From: Sphingomonas hylomeconis
Lineage (GTDB): Bacteria > Pseudomonadota > Alphaproteobacteria > Sphingomonadales > Sphingomonadaceae
Assembly (NCBI RefSeq): GCF_025370105.1
Contig: NZ_JANQBK010000001.1
Span: forward strand, 558,001 to 622,000
Length of the DNA stretch: 64,000 nucleotides
Direction of reading: 5' to 3'
The notes below the pieces were generated by a model. The model made no database searches, was not told the origin of the DNA, and was given only the letters and a program-made list of their open reading frames with translations. The translations under genes and the position numbers were made by a program. Positions 8,278-17,929 of the stretch are shown in pieces; positions within the stretch are counted from its first letter, which is position 1, and each line of letters begins with the position of its first letter.

Positions 8278-9384
8278 TCAGTGCAAAGCGGCGATTTCCG
8301 CGTCGCTGAAGCCGAGCTCGCCGAGCAAGGTGGCATCCGGCCCGGTCGACATGACGGGGGCGACGGTCGGGCTGGCGGAGTAACGCGGGGCAGGCGCGGG
8401 CTGGGTGACGCCGCCGGCGTCGACAAAGGCGGCGCGCGCGACATTATGGGGATCGGCGACGGCCTCGTCGAAGCCGAGGACAGGGGCGAAGCATACCTCG
8501 TGGCCTTCGAACGCGGCGCACCATTCGTTGCGCGTCCTGGTCTTGAACTGTTCGCCGAGCCGCGCCTTCAGCGCCGGCCATTGTCGCGGATCGAACTGCG
8601 CGGCCCATTCGTCGCCATCGAGCGCCATCACGCGGCGCAGCGCGGCATAGAATTGCGGTTCGATCGCGCCGATCGAGACATATTTGCCGTCGGCGGTTTC
8701 GTACGTGTCGTAGAAATGCGTGCCGCCATCGAGCAGATTGGTGCCGCGCGCATCGCTCCAGCGGCCCATCGCGCGGAAGCCCCAGATCATGCTCATCAGC
8801 ACCGACGAGCCTTCGGTCATCGCGCAATCGACGACCTGGCCTTCGCCGCTCGCCTTGGCGTGGAGGATCGCGGCGAGCATGCCGAAGGCCAGCATCATCC
8901 CGCCGCCGCCAAAGTCGCCGACCAGGTTGATCGGGAATTGCGGCTTGCCGCCGGCCGCGCCGAGCGCGTGCAGCACGCCCGATTGCGCGATATAGTTGAT
9001 GTCATGCCCGGGTTGCGGCGCCATCGGGCCGGTCTGCCCCCAGCCGGTCATCCGGCCGTAGACGAGCCGCGGGTTGGCGGCGAGCAGCACGTCCGGCCCC
9101 AGGCCCAGCCGCTCCATCACCCCGGGGCGGAAGCCCTCGATCAGGCCATCGGCGGTGGCGACGATGCGCTTGACCGCGGCAATCGCCGTCGGCGATTTGA
9201 GATCAAGCGCGATCGTGCGGCGCGAGCGGAGCAGCGGGTCCCTGGCACCCGCGCCGGCGTCGCCGGGGCGCTCGATGCGGATCACCTCCGCGCCATGATC
9301 GGCCAGCATCATGCCGCAAAACGGGCCGGGGCCGATGCCGGCGATCTCGACGATGCGGATGCCGTGGAGCGGGGCGGTGGGCAT
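8278..9384 (-). CDS. Alpha-methylacyl-CoA racemase-like CaiB/BaiF protein
   Basis: A 368-residue family III CoA-transferase fold protein. GPGPFCGMMLADHGAEVIRI and the catalytic histidine/aspartate regions GHDINYIA and GDFGGGGMMLAFG match bacterial Mcr/AMACR enzymes. These interconvert (2R)- and (2S)-methylacyl-CoA thioesters so that beta-oxidation of methyl-branched chains can proceed. An AGGAGAG ribosome-binding site lies 5 nt upstream. It sits beside acyl-CoA dehydrogenase, hydratase and ligase genes, which suggests branched-chain, isoprenoid or steroid side-chain degradation. Confidence 0.85.
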   Translation of the reverse strand: MPTAPLHGIRIVEIAGIGPGPFCGMMLADHGAEVIRIERPGDAGAGARDPLLRSRRTIALDLKSPTAIAAVKRIVATADGLIEGFRPGVMERLGLGPDVLLAANPRLVYGRMTGWGQTGPMAPQPGHDINYIAQSGVLHALGAAGGKPQFPINLVGDFGGGGMMLAFGMLAAILHAKASGEGQVVDCAMTEGSSVLMSMIWGFRAMGRWSDARGTNLLDGGTHFYDTYETADGKYVSIGAIEPQFYAALRRVMALDGDEWAAQFDPRQWPALKARLGEQFKTRTRNEWCAAFEGHEVCFAPVLGFDEAVADPHNVARAAFVDAGGVTQPAPAPRYSASPTVAPVMSTGPDATLLGELGFSDAEIAALH

Positions 9385-9432
9385 GATGGCTCTCCTGAGT
9401 GTCGTTTTGTTTTGCTTAGATTGCCTGCTCGT

Positions 9433-9524
9433 CCGTCATCCTGAACTCGATTCAGAATCCATTTCGCCTCTCGGACGATCGCCCCTGAGGCGCGACGGAT
9501 CCTGAAACAAGTTCAGGATGACGG
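9433..9524. repeat. Palindromic repeat, family A
   Basis: Outer arms CCGTCATCCTGAAC and GTTCAGGATGACGG are perfectly complementary, with inner complementary arms around GGATCC-like segments. The same element recurs at 34096-34204 and 41495-41585. It fills the gap between two CoA-transferase-fold genes. Confidence 0.9.
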
Positions 9525-9545
9525 GGTCGGGGCGGCGTCTGCCGG

Positions 9546-10664
9546 TCACGGCCGGGGCGGGCTGGGGGTATCGGAGACCATGCGGACGCCGTCGATGACG
9601 ATCGGCGAGGCGACGCCGGGGATGCCGTCGCGCGTGATCGCGAGGCCGCGGGCGACGACCTGCGCGTCGGCGAAGACCTCGTCGACGCGGTTGATCGGGC
9701 CAGCGGGAACGCCCGCCTCGTCGAGCGCCCAGGCAAGATCGGCCTTGCGCCAGGTGGCGATCGCGGTGCTGAGCAGCGGGATCATCGCCAGGCGGTTGCG
9801 GACCCGCGCCGGGTTGGTTGCGAAGCGGTCGTCGTCGGCGAGCGGCAGATCGAGGATCGCGCAGAGCTTGGCGAACTGGCTGTCGTTGCCGACCGCGATG
9901 ATCAAGTCCCCATCCGATGCCGCAAACGCCTGATACGGCGCGAGGTTGGCATGCCCGTTGCCCATGCGGTGCGGCACCGTGCCACTCGCCATCCAGTTGA
10001 GCGCCTGGTTGGCGAGCACGGCGACCTGGGTGTCGAGCAATGCCATGTCGATATGCGCGCCGGTCCCGTCGCGGTCGCGGGTACGCAGCGCGGCGAGGAT
10101 CGCAACGGCGGCATAGACGCCGGTGAAGATGTCGGCATAGGCGATGCCGGATTTCTGCGGCGGGCCGTCCGGCTCGCCGGTCAGCGACATGATCCCGCCG
10201 ATACCCTGGATGATGAAATCGTAGCCGGCGCGCTGCGCATAGGGGCCGGTCTGGCCGAAGCCGGTGATCGAACAGGTGATCAGGCGCGGGTTGAGCGCCG
10301 CGAGCGCGGCATGGTCGAGCCCGTATTTGACTAGGCCGCCGACCTTGTAATTCTCGATCATCACGTCGGACTGGGCGGCAAGCGCGCGGATCTCGGCCTG
10401 GCCTTCGGGCGTGGCGATGTCGACCGCGCGGCTCGTCTTGCCGCGATTGGCCGAATGGTAATAGGCCGCGTCGAGATTCTCGCCGTTCGGGCCGGTGATG
10501 AACGGCGGGCCCCAGTGGCGCGTATCGTCACCGGCGCCGGGGCGTTCGATCTTGATCACCTCGGCGCCGAGATCGGCGAGCAGCTGGCCGCACCACGGGC
10601 CGGCCAGGATTCGCGCGAGTTCGAGGACCTTGATACCGGCGAGGGGTTTTAGTTGCCCGTCCAC
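9546..10664 (-). CDS. Family III CoA-transferase, probably succinyl-CoA:glutarate type
   Basis: A 372-residue CaiB/BaiF transferase. The N-terminal LAGPWCGQLLADLGAEVIKI and RPGAGDDTRHWGPPF resemble the human SUGCT/C7orf10 group, which makes glutaryl-CoA from glutarate. The active-site aspartate is expected in AYADIFTGVYA. The next gene downstream of it in chromosomal position, but upstream in transcription, encodes glutaryl-CoA dehydrogenase; this fits a glutarate to crotonyl-CoA route. The start is a GTG at 10662-10664, at the edge of a palindromic repeat. Family is firm, substrate is inferred from neighbours. Confidence 0.82.
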   Translation of the reverse strand: MDGQLKPLAGIKVLELARILAGPWCGQLLADLGAEVIKIERPGAGDDTRHWGPPFITGPNGENLDAAYYHSANRGKTSRAVDIATPEGQAEIRALAAQSDVMIENYKVGGLVKYGLDHAALAALNPRLITCSITGFGQTGPYAQRAGYDFIIQGIGGIMSLTGEPDGPPQKSGIAYADIFTGVYAAVAILAALRTRDRDGTGAHIDMALLDTQVAVLANQALNWMASGTVPHRMGNGHANLAPYQAFAASDGDLIIAVGNDSQFAKLCAILDLPLADDDRFATNPARVRNRLAMIPLLSTAIATWRKADLAWALDEAGVPAGPINRVDEVFADAQVVARGLAITRDGIPGVASPIVIDGVRMVSDTPSPPRP

Positions 10665-10749
10665 CGTTATCCCCGCGACCGCGGGAATCCCGCTTCTCTG
10701 CCCGGTCGAGCAGAAGAAGCGGGACCCCGGGTCAAGCCCGGGGTGACGG
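10664..10749. repeat. Palindromic repeat, family B
   Basis: Contains ATCCCGCTTCT paired with AGAAGCGGGAC, flanked by CCGCGACCGCGG and CCCCGGGTCAAGCCCGGGG sub-hairpins. It lies between gcdH and the CoA-transferase gene, and its left end reaches the GTG start of the latter. Confidence 0.8.
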
Positions 10750-10773
10750 TAGGGGGTGGGCCGCCGGCGTGCA

Positions 10774-11958
<1,185 letters not shown>

Positions 11959-12084
11959 GATATACTCCACACTGAATTGCTTCCCCGGCACCTGCCGGGA
12001 TCGATCATGCGATAGACGATATCGTGCGCCGCACCGCGCTTCCACCGCCATCGCAGGCGAAAGCGCCGGCGCGCCGCACTATTC

Positions 12085-13326
12085 CTATTGCGACAGCACC
12101 CGATCATCGAACAGGCCGAACGCCAGCGTCGAGGCATAGAAGGCCACCGCCTTGTCGCGCGGCATCGTCGCGGCCCATTTGCGCATGTCGAACGCGGCAT
12201 TCTGCAGTGCCATCAGCGCTTGCGCGGCGACCAGGGCGTCGACCGGGCGGATCGAGCCTTCGGCGATGCCGTCGCTCATCGTGCCGGCATAGCGCCGGGC
12301 GATGCGGTTCGAGCGTTCGAGCATCTCCGCGCGCACGCCGAACGGCAGGCCGGACAAGGCCGTGGTGCGCAGCAGCGGCCCGCGTTCCGAGAACTGCACG
12401 TCGAGCAGGGTAGCGATCGTGCTGGTCAGCCGCTGCCAGTGGCTGCCGCCGGCTTCGTCCGCGAGATGCTGCGCGTCGGCGATCGTATCGAAACTGCGCT
12501 TGTAGCAGGCGATGACGAGATCGTCCTTGGCATCGAGATGATGATAGAAGCTGCCCTTGGTGACGTTGAGCTCCGAGGCGATCTTCTGCACCGAAGCGCC
12601 GCGATAGCCGAGCTCGTTGATCAGCCGCGTGGCAGCGAGCAGGAATGCGGCGCGGCCGGGCTCCGCACTGTTATGGTCGAGATCGACCAGCCCGGGCGCC
12701 CAGTTCTGGCCGGGCGCGGCGATGCCGTGTTCGAATACGTCCATCAGCCGCGCCTCGACGCGCGCGAACTGATCGGGATCGTAGCGGGTCAGCCAGACCG
12801 GCAGCCAGAAGGTGTTCTCGAGCAGGACGTGAGCGCGCGCGCCGCGCAGATCGGTTTCCGCACGGTTCTTGGCCGGGCCCCAGAGCGTGCGGGTCTTGCG
12901 GAACACGTCGCGCCAGGCGGTCATCAGCTGGCCGCGCGCCGGTTCTTCCATCGCGCGCAGATCGGACAGCACGGCGAACGGCGTCTGCGTGCCGGCATGG
13001 ATCGCGGCGAGCCGGCCCATGTTGATCGAGAGATATTTCGCGACGCGCGCCTGCGGCGTCGGCTCGCGCAGCGCTTCGTCGAGCATCGCCTGCAGCCGAT
13101 CCAGCGTGTTTTCGAAACAGGCGGACGCGAGGTCCTCCTTGCGCTTGAAATAATAGGTGACGCTGGTCGTGTTGAGGCCGACGCGGCGCGCGACATCGGC
13201 AAAGGTCATGCCCTTGGCGCTTTGTTCGTTGATCGCCTGGGCCGCGGCGGCCAGGATTGCGTCGCGCTTGGCGCGGAACCGCTTGGTGCCGCTTTCTTCG
13301 TCGAGGAGCGTGGGGTCGGTCGCCAT
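12085..13326 (-). CDS. Double TetR-type transcriptional regulator
   Basis: A 413-residue protein made of two TetR units in one chain. The first helix-turn-helix is at about residues 24-66 (TFADVARRVGLNTTSVTYYF) and the second at about 228-270 (ASVQKIASELNVTKGSFYHH). Each is followed by a helical ligand-binding-type region. Ordinary TetR proteins are about 200 residues, so this is a fused tandem. It is divergent from the acyl-CoA dehydrogenase gene at 13484, and a palindrome lies just upstream of its start. It probably represses itself and the flanking acyl-CoA genes, with an acyl-CoA as the likely ligand; both points are inference. Confidence 0.88.
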   Translation of the reverse strand: MATDPTLLDEESGTKRFRAKRDAILAAAAQAINEQSAKGMTFADVARRVGLNTTSVTYYFKRKEDLASACFENTLDRLQAMLDEALREPTPQARVAKYLSINMGRLAAIHAGTQTPFAVLSDLRAMEEPARGQLMTAWRDVFRKTRTLWGPAKNRAETDLRGARAHVLLENTFWLPVWLTRYDPDQFARVEARLMDVFEHGIAAPGQNWAPGLVDLDHNSAEPGRAAFLLAATRLINELGYRGASVQKIASELNVTKGSFYHHLDAKDDLVIACYKRSFDTIADAQHLADEAGGSHWQRLTSTIATLLDVQFSERGPLLRTTALSGLPFGVRAEMLERSNRIARRYAGTMSDGIAEGSIRPVDALVAAQALMALQNAAFDMRKWAATMPRDKAVAFYASTLAFGLFDDRVLSQ

Positions 13327-13353
13327 GATCCATGTCTATCAACTTCCTTTAGA

Positions 13354-13367
13354 AGAGACAGTCTTTT
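13354..13367. promoter_or_regulatory. Candidate TetR operator
   Basis: The sequence AGAC-A-GTCT (13356-13364) is a perfect odd-centred palindrome, extended by AA and TT two bases further out. It lies 27 nt upstream of the TetR start in the divergent intergenic region shared with the acyl-CoA dehydrogenase gene, where a self-regulating TetR would bind. Position and symmetry are the only evidence. Confidence 0.35.
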
Positions 13368-13483
13368 TTCCGGGCCTGTCCTAGCGGGCAAAATTTGTCG
13401 TGCGGCGGCTTTACCGAAAACGCGGTACGGTCTACCCAACGGTCAAACGGTGATCAGCCAGAGCGGTTTTGAGGAGAGAGATC

Positions 13484-14761
13484 ATGGATTTCACGCTGAG
13501 CGAGCGGGAGACCTATTTCCGGGATCGGGTGCGCGATTTCATCGACCAGAACATCCGGCCGCGGCAGGATGTGTATGATGAGCAGGCACGTGCCGGAGAG
13601 CGCTGGAAGGTCATCCAGGTGATCGAGGACATGAAGGTGAAGGCCAAGGAGGCCGGCCTGTGGAATTTCTTCATGCCGCCGCATTCCGGGCAGAACCATG
13701 TCGACGATACCTTCGAGTTCGAAGGCACGCAGCTCAGCAATCTCGAATATGCGCTGTGCGCCGAAGAGATGGGCAAGGTCGGCTGGGCCTCGGAAGTGTT
13801 CAACTGCTCGGCGCCGGACACCGGCAATATGGAAGTGTTTCATCGCTACGGTACGCGCGCGCAGAAGGAACGCTGGCTCACGCCGTTGATGAATGGCGAA
13901 ATCCGCTCGGCCTTCCTGATGACCGAACCGGCGGTCGCCTCGTCGGATGCGACCAATATCGAGACCTCGATGGTCCGTGACGGCGACGACTATGTCATCA
14001 ACGGTACCAAATGGTGGTCGAGCGGCGTCGGCGATCCGCGCTGCGCGGTGGCGATCGTGATGGGCAAGACCAATCCGGAAGGCGCGCGGCACAGCCAGCA
14101 GAGCCAGATCCTGGTGCCGATGGACGCGCCCGGCGTGACGATCAAGCGCATGCTCAGCGTCTATGGCTATGATCATGCGCCGCACGGCCATGGCGAAGTG
14201 GTGCTGAAGGACGTGCGCGTGCCGGTGGACAACCTGCTGCTCGGCGAAGGCCGCGGGTTCGAGATCGCGCAGGGGCGGCTGGGGCCGGGCCGGATCCATC
14301 ACTGCATGCGCACGATCGGCGTGGCCGAGACGGGCATCGAGGCGATGGCCAAGCGCCTGCTGACCCGCGTCGCGTTCGGCAAGCGCATCGCCGACCAGTC
14401 GGTATGGGAAGAGCGGATCGCGCGGGCGCGGATCGATATCGAGATGACGCGGCTGTTGTGCCTCAAGGCCGCGGACATGATGGACCGTGCCGGCAACAAG
14501 AGCGCGCAACAGGAAATCGCCATGATCAAGGTGCAGGCGCCCAACATGGCGCTGAAGATCCTCGACGATGCCGTGCAGGCGCATGGCGGCGGCGGCGTTT
14601 CGGGCGATTTCCGGCTGGCGCATGATTGGGCCAACATGCGCACCTTGCGGTTCGCAGACGGGCCGGACGAAGTGCACAACCGGGCGATCGCGCGCAACGA
14701 GTTCGGCAAATATGCCGATCTGCCCGCGGCGGTCGCGGCGAAGGATGCGGTGCGGCGATAA
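13484..14761 (+). CDS. Acyl-CoA dehydrogenase, ACAD10/11-like
   Basis: A 425-residue acyl-CoA dehydrogenase. [19 protein letters not shown] is the flavin-binding segment, and the C-terminus has [20 protein letters not shown]. The latter resembles the ADGPDEVH motif of the ACAD domain in mammalian ACAD10/11. The GAGGAGAG Shine-Dalgarno fixes the ATG at 13484. It is divergent from the TetR gene and is followed by a zinc alcohol dehydrogenase and an APH-fold kinase. Because that kinase also looks like the N-terminal half of ACAD10/11, I infer it handles 4-phospho or 4-hydroxyacyl-CoA substrates. A conventional FadE role remains possible. Confidence 0.87.
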   Translation: MDFTLSERETYFRDRVRDFIDQNIRPRQDVYDEQARAGERWKVIQVIEDMKVKAKEAGLWNFFMPPHSGQNHVDDTFEFEGTQLSNLEYALCAEEMGKVGWASEVFNCSAPDTGNMEVFHRYGTRAQKERWLTPLMNGEIRSAFLMTEPAVASSDATNIETSMVRDGDDYVINGTKWWSSGVGDPRCAVAIVMGKTNPEGARHSQQSQILVPMDAPGVTIKRMLSVYGYDHAPHGHGEVVLKDVRVPVDNLLLGEGRGFEIAQGRLGPGRIHHCMRTIGVAETGIEAMAKRLLTRVAFGKRIADQSVWEERIARARIDIEMTRLLCLKAADMMDRAGNKSAQQEIAMIKVQAPNMALKILDDAVQAHGGGGVSGDFRLAHDWANMRTLRFADGPDEVHNRAIARNEFGKYADLPAAVAAKDAVRR

Positions 14762-14768
14762 GCCGACG

Positions 14769-14886
14769 CCCTCTCCCCGCTTGCGGGGACAGGGCAGGGA
14801 AGCGGGCAGTCCGCGATCAATGCAGATACGGGCCGGAGGAGGGACTGCCCCTCTCCCCGGCCCTCTCCCCCGAGGGGAGAGGGAGA
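14769..14886. repeat. Palindromic repeat, family C
   Basis: Arms CTCTCCCCGCTTGCGGGGA and CTCTCCCCCGAGGGGAGAG flank a less conserved centre. Related elements are at 17032-17134 and 44507-44613. The right arm ends in GGGGAGAGGGAG, 5-16 nt before the GTG of the alcohol dehydrogenase gene, so it also provides the likely ribosome-binding site. Confidence 0.85.
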
Positions 14887-14890
14887 TAAT

Positions 14891-15976
14891 GTGAAAGCAG
14901 CAGTCCTTTACGCCCCCAAGACCGATCTGGTGATCGAGGACATCCGCGTTTCCGATCCGGGGCCGCGCGAAGTGCTGATCCGCACGATGGCGGTCGGCGT
15001 GTGCCGCAGCGATCTGCATTTTATCGATGGTGCCTTCCCGCACCCGATGCCGACCGTGCCGGGGCATGAGGCGGCGGGGATCGTCGAGGCGGTCGGCTCG
15101 GACGTCGCGCATCTCAAGGTCGGCGATCATGTCATCACCTTCTTCACCGTATTCTGTGGCGCGTGCGAGTTCTGCGTGAGCGGGCGGCCGAGCCTGTGCA
15201 TCGATCCCTCGACGCGGCGGGCAAAGGGCGCGCCGCCGCGGCTGAGCCTGAACGACGGCACGCCGCTGGCGCCATTCCTCAACCTCTCGGCCTATGCCGA
15301 GATGATGCTGGTGCACGAAAATGCCTGCGTCGCGATCTCGAAGGAGATGCCGATGGATCGCGCCGCGCTGCTCGGCTGCGCGGTGATCACGGGGGCGGGC
15401 GCGATCTTCAACGACAGCCAGCTGCGGCCGGGCGAGACGGTGGCGGTGATCGGCTGCGGCGGGATTGGCCTTGCGGCGATCAACGCAGCCAAGATCGCCG
15501 GCGCGGGGCAGATCATCGCGATCGATCCGGTGGCGGACAAATTGGCGCTGGCGGAGAAACTCGGCGCGACGCACGGCTTCGATGCGATGGACCCGGACCT
15601 GACCAAGAAGGTGATCGGGCTGACCGGCGGCGGCGTGCATTATGCGATCGAGGCGGTCGGCCGTCCGAACACCGCGGAGCTGGCGTGGAATATCCTGCGC
15701 CGCGGCGGCACGGCGACGATCCTCGGCATGATCGCGCCGGGCGGCGAGGTGAAGATCCCGGGGCCAACCTTCCTGACGGGCAAGAAGCTGCAAGGCTCGC
15801 TGCTGGGATCGACGCGCTTCCCGATCGACATGCCGCGACTCGTGCAACTGTATCTCGACGGCAAGCTCGATCTCGACACGATGGTGGCGGAGCGGATCAG
15901 GCTCGAGGACGTAAACGCAGCGATGGGCAAGTTGCGCACCGGCGATACGGTGCGCTCGGTGATCGAGTTCGCATGA
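14891..15976 (+). CDS. Zinc-dependent alcohol dehydrogenase (MDR family)
   Basis: A 361-residue medium-chain dehydrogenase. Catalytic zinc ligands are seen at Cys38 (GVCRSD), His59-Glu60 (GHEAAG) and a cysteine in LLGCAVITG. The structural zinc loop has Cys89, 92, 95 and 103. The NAD-binding motif is VAVIGCGGIGLAA. The start is a GTG placed just after a purine-rich repeat arm. Its stop overlaps the kinase gene start by ATGA, so the two are translationally coupled. It probably oxidises an alcohol or hydroxyacyl intermediate of the pathway; the substrate is unknown. Confidence 0.87.
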   Translation: MKAAVLYAPKTDLVIEDIRVSDPGPREVLIRTMAVGVCRSDLHFIDGAFPHPMPTVPGHEAAGIVEAVGSDVAHLKVGDHVITFFTVFCGACEFCVSGRPSLCIDPSTRRAKGAPPRLSLNDGTPLAPFLNLSAYAEMMLVHENACVAISKEMPMDRAALLGCAVITGAGAIFNDSQLRPGETVAVIGCGGIGLAAINAAKIAGAGQIIAIDPVADKLALAEKLGATHGFDAMDPDLTKKVIGLTGGGVHYAIEAVGRPNTAELAWNILRRGGTATILGMIAPGGEVKIPGPTFLTGKKLQGSLLGSTRFPIDMPRLVQLYLDGKLDLDTMVAERIRLEDVNAAMGKLRTGDTVRSVIEFA

Positions 15977-17028
15977 TGGATGAATCCCCGCAGACGATGG
16001 ATGTGCCGGAGAAGGACCGGCTCGACGAAGCGAAGCTGACCGCCTGGATGGCGGACAATGTCGAGGGGTTCGAAGGACCCTTGCGCTATTCGAAATTTTC
16101 CGGCGGGCAGTCCAACCCGACGTTCAAGATCACGTCGCCGTCCGGCACCTATGTGCTGCGGCGCAAGCCGTTCGGCAATCTGCTGCCCTCGGCGCACGCG
16201 GTGGACCGCGAATATCGCGTGATCGAGGGACTGTACCCGACCGGCTTTCCCGTCGCGCGGCCATATGGTCTGTGCACCGATCCCGATGTGGTGGGGACGG
16301 ATTTCTACGTCATGGGCTTCGCCGACGGGCGCAACCTGTGGGACGGGACGCTGCCGGATTATGCGCCGGCGGAGCGGACCGGCATCTACAATGCGATGTG
16401 CGACACGCTGGCCGCGCTCCACAATACCGATCATGTCGCGGCGGGGCTGGGCGACTATGGCCGGCCGGGCAATTATTTCGAGCGCCAGGTAGCGCGCTGG
16501 ACCAAACAGTATCGCGCGTCCGAGACCGAGCATATGGAATCGGTCGAGCGGCTGATCGACTATCTCGGCCGGACCGTGCCGGAGCAGACGCGCACCTCGG
16601 TGGTGCATGGCGATTTCCGCATCGACAATATGATCTTTCACAAGACCGAGCCGCGCGTGATCGCGTTGCTCGACTGGGAATTGTCGACATTGGGCGATCC
16701 GCTGGCAGACTTTTCCTATTTCCTGATGAGCTGGGTGACCGAGCCGGAAGGCCGTTCGGGCGTGAAGGGCATGACCGGGGCGGAGACGGGCATTCCGACG
16801 ATCGAGCAGATGGTGACGCGCTATTGCACGGCCACCGGGCGCGACGGCGTGCCGGACCTCAACTGGTATTTCTCGTACAATCTGTTCCGGCTGACCGGGA
16901 TCGTCCAAGGGATCAAGAAGCGGATCGTCGAGGGCACGGCATCCAGCGCGCAGGCGGAGAAATCGGCGGCGGGCGTGTACCGGCTGGCCGATGCGGCGTG
17001 GGATTTTGCGGTGAAGGCGGGGGCATAA
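15973..17028 (+). CDS. APH-fold phosphotransferase, ACAD10/11 kinase-domain-like
   Basis: A 351-residue aminoglycoside-phosphotransferase-fold protein. The catalytic loop VVHGDFRIDNMIFH and the metal-binding LLDWELSTLGDPLADFSYF match closely the kinase half of mammalian ACAD11, as does FSGGQSNPTFKI near the N-terminus. In that family and in the LvaA type of levulinate catabolism, the kinase phosphorylates the 4-hydroxyl of 4-hydroxyacyl-CoA before elimination. The ACAD-type partner here is two genes upstream. The ATG at 15973 overlaps the alcohol dehydrogenase stop. A drug-resistance role is very unlikely in this context. Confidence 0.85.
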   Translation: MMDESPQTMDVPEKDRLDEAKLTAWMADNVEGFEGPLRYSKFSGGQSNPTFKITSPSGTYVLRRKPFGNLLPSAHAVDREYRVIEGLYPTGFPVARPYGLCTDPDVVGTDFYVMGFADGRNLWDGTLPDYAPAERTGIYNAMCDTLAALHNTDHVAAGLGDYGRPGNYFERQVARWTKQYRASETEHMESVERLIDYLGRTVPEQTRTSVVHGDFRIDNMIFHKTEPRVIALLDWELSTLGDPLADFSYFLMSWVTEPEGRSGVKGMTGAETGIPTIEQMVTRYCTATGRDGVPDLNWYFSYNLFRLTGIVQGIKKRIVEGTASSAQAEKSAAGVYRLADAAWDFAVKAGA

Positions 17029-17031
17029 ATT

Positions 17032-17134
17032 CCCCTCCCGCTTGCGGGAGGGGCTAGGGGAGGGCGTGTCCCAATAAGGCGCCATTCGCTGGCGAGCAGG
17101 CCCTCCCCCGACCCCTCCCGCAAGCGGGAGGGGA
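17032..17134. repeat. Palindromic repeat, family C
   Basis: Arms CCCCTCCCGCTTGCGGGAGG and CCCCTCCCGCAAGCGGGAGG, plus GGGGAGGGC paired with GCCCTCCCC, make a nested hairpin of about 100 nt between the kinase and SDR genes. It starts three bases after the kinase stop, so it might double as a terminator or mRNA-stabilising structure. Confidence 0.88.
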
Positions 17135-17153
17135 GACAAGAAGGAGAGGCAGA

Positions 17154-17918
17154 ATGTCGCTATTCGATCTGACGGGGAAGGTGGCGATCGTCACCGGTTC
17201 GACCAAGGGCATTGGCAAGGCGAGCGCGATCGCGCTGGCCGAACAGGGCGCGAAGGTCGCTATCTCGAGCCGCAAGCAGGAGGCGTGCGACGCGGTCGCG
17301 GCGGAGATCAACGCGCGGTTCGGCGCGGACACCGCGATTGCCGTGGCGGCGAATATTTCGGACAAGGCCGGGCTGCAGCACCTCGTGGATGCCACGCGCG
17401 CCGCGTTCGGGCCGATCGACGTTTTGGTCTGCAACGCTGCGTCCAATCCCTATTACGGGCCGCAATCGGGGATCAGTGACGAGCAGTTCCGCAAGATTCT
17501 CGACAACAATATCGTCTCGAACCACTGGTTGATCTCGATGGTCGCGCCGGAGATGCGCGAGCGCAAGGACGGCGCGATCGTGATCGTCTCGTCGATCGCG
17601 GGCATTCGCGGCACGCCGACGATCGGCGCCTACGGCATTTCCAAGGCGGCGGACATGCAGCTGGCGCGCAACCTGGCGCACGAATTCGGGCCGGACAATG
17701 TGCGCATCAACTGCATTGCGCCCGGGCTGATCAAGACCGATTTCGCGCGTGCCTTGTGGGAAGATCCGGCGCGGATCGCGGCGGCGAACAATACGGTGCC
17801 GCTGCGCCGCATCGGCGTACCGGAGGAGATTGCCGGGGCCGTGGTGTTCCTCGCCAGCCCGGCGAGCGCGTTCATGACCGGCCAGGCGATGGTGATCGAC
17901 GGCGGGGTGACGATTTGA
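17154..17918 (+). CDS. Short-chain dehydrogenase/reductase
   Basis: A 254-residue classical SDR. TGSTKGIGKA near residue 15 binds NAD(P), NAAS is the structural asparagine motif, and the catalytic Ser-Tyr-Lys appears in VSSIAG and YGISK. The C-terminal MTGQAMVIDGG is typical. An AAGGAGAGG site precedes the ATG. It is followed after 11 nt by a second SDR on the same strand. In context it probably oxidises a hydroxyacyl-CoA or related hydroxy acid. The annotation cannot separate this from the many other SDR substrates. Confidence 0.87.
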   Translation: MSLFDLTGKVAIVTGSTKGIGKASAIALAEQGAKVAISSRKQEACDAVAAEINARFGADTAIAVAANISDKAGLQHLVDATRAAFGPIDVLVCNAASNPYYGPQSGISDEQFRKILDNNIVSNHWLISMVAPEMRERKDGAIVIVSSIAGIRGTPTIGAYGISKAADMQLARNLAHEFGPDNVRINCIAPGLIKTDFARALWEDPARIAAANNTVPLRRIGVPEEIAGAVVFLASPASAFMTGQAMVIDGGVTI

Positions 17919-17929
17919 CGGAGGAAAAT

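Noticed and set aside
13454..15847. A 797-residue minus-strand frame spanning acyl-CoA dehydrogenase and alcohol dehydrogenase genes
   Set aside because: It runs antisense through two well-supported genes and includes the palindromic repeat, so it is a compositional artefact.
15973..17028. An antibiotic resistance kinase
   Set aside because: The fold is APH-like, but the motifs match the ACAD10/11 kinase half and the neighbours are acyl-CoA genes, so a resistance role has no support.
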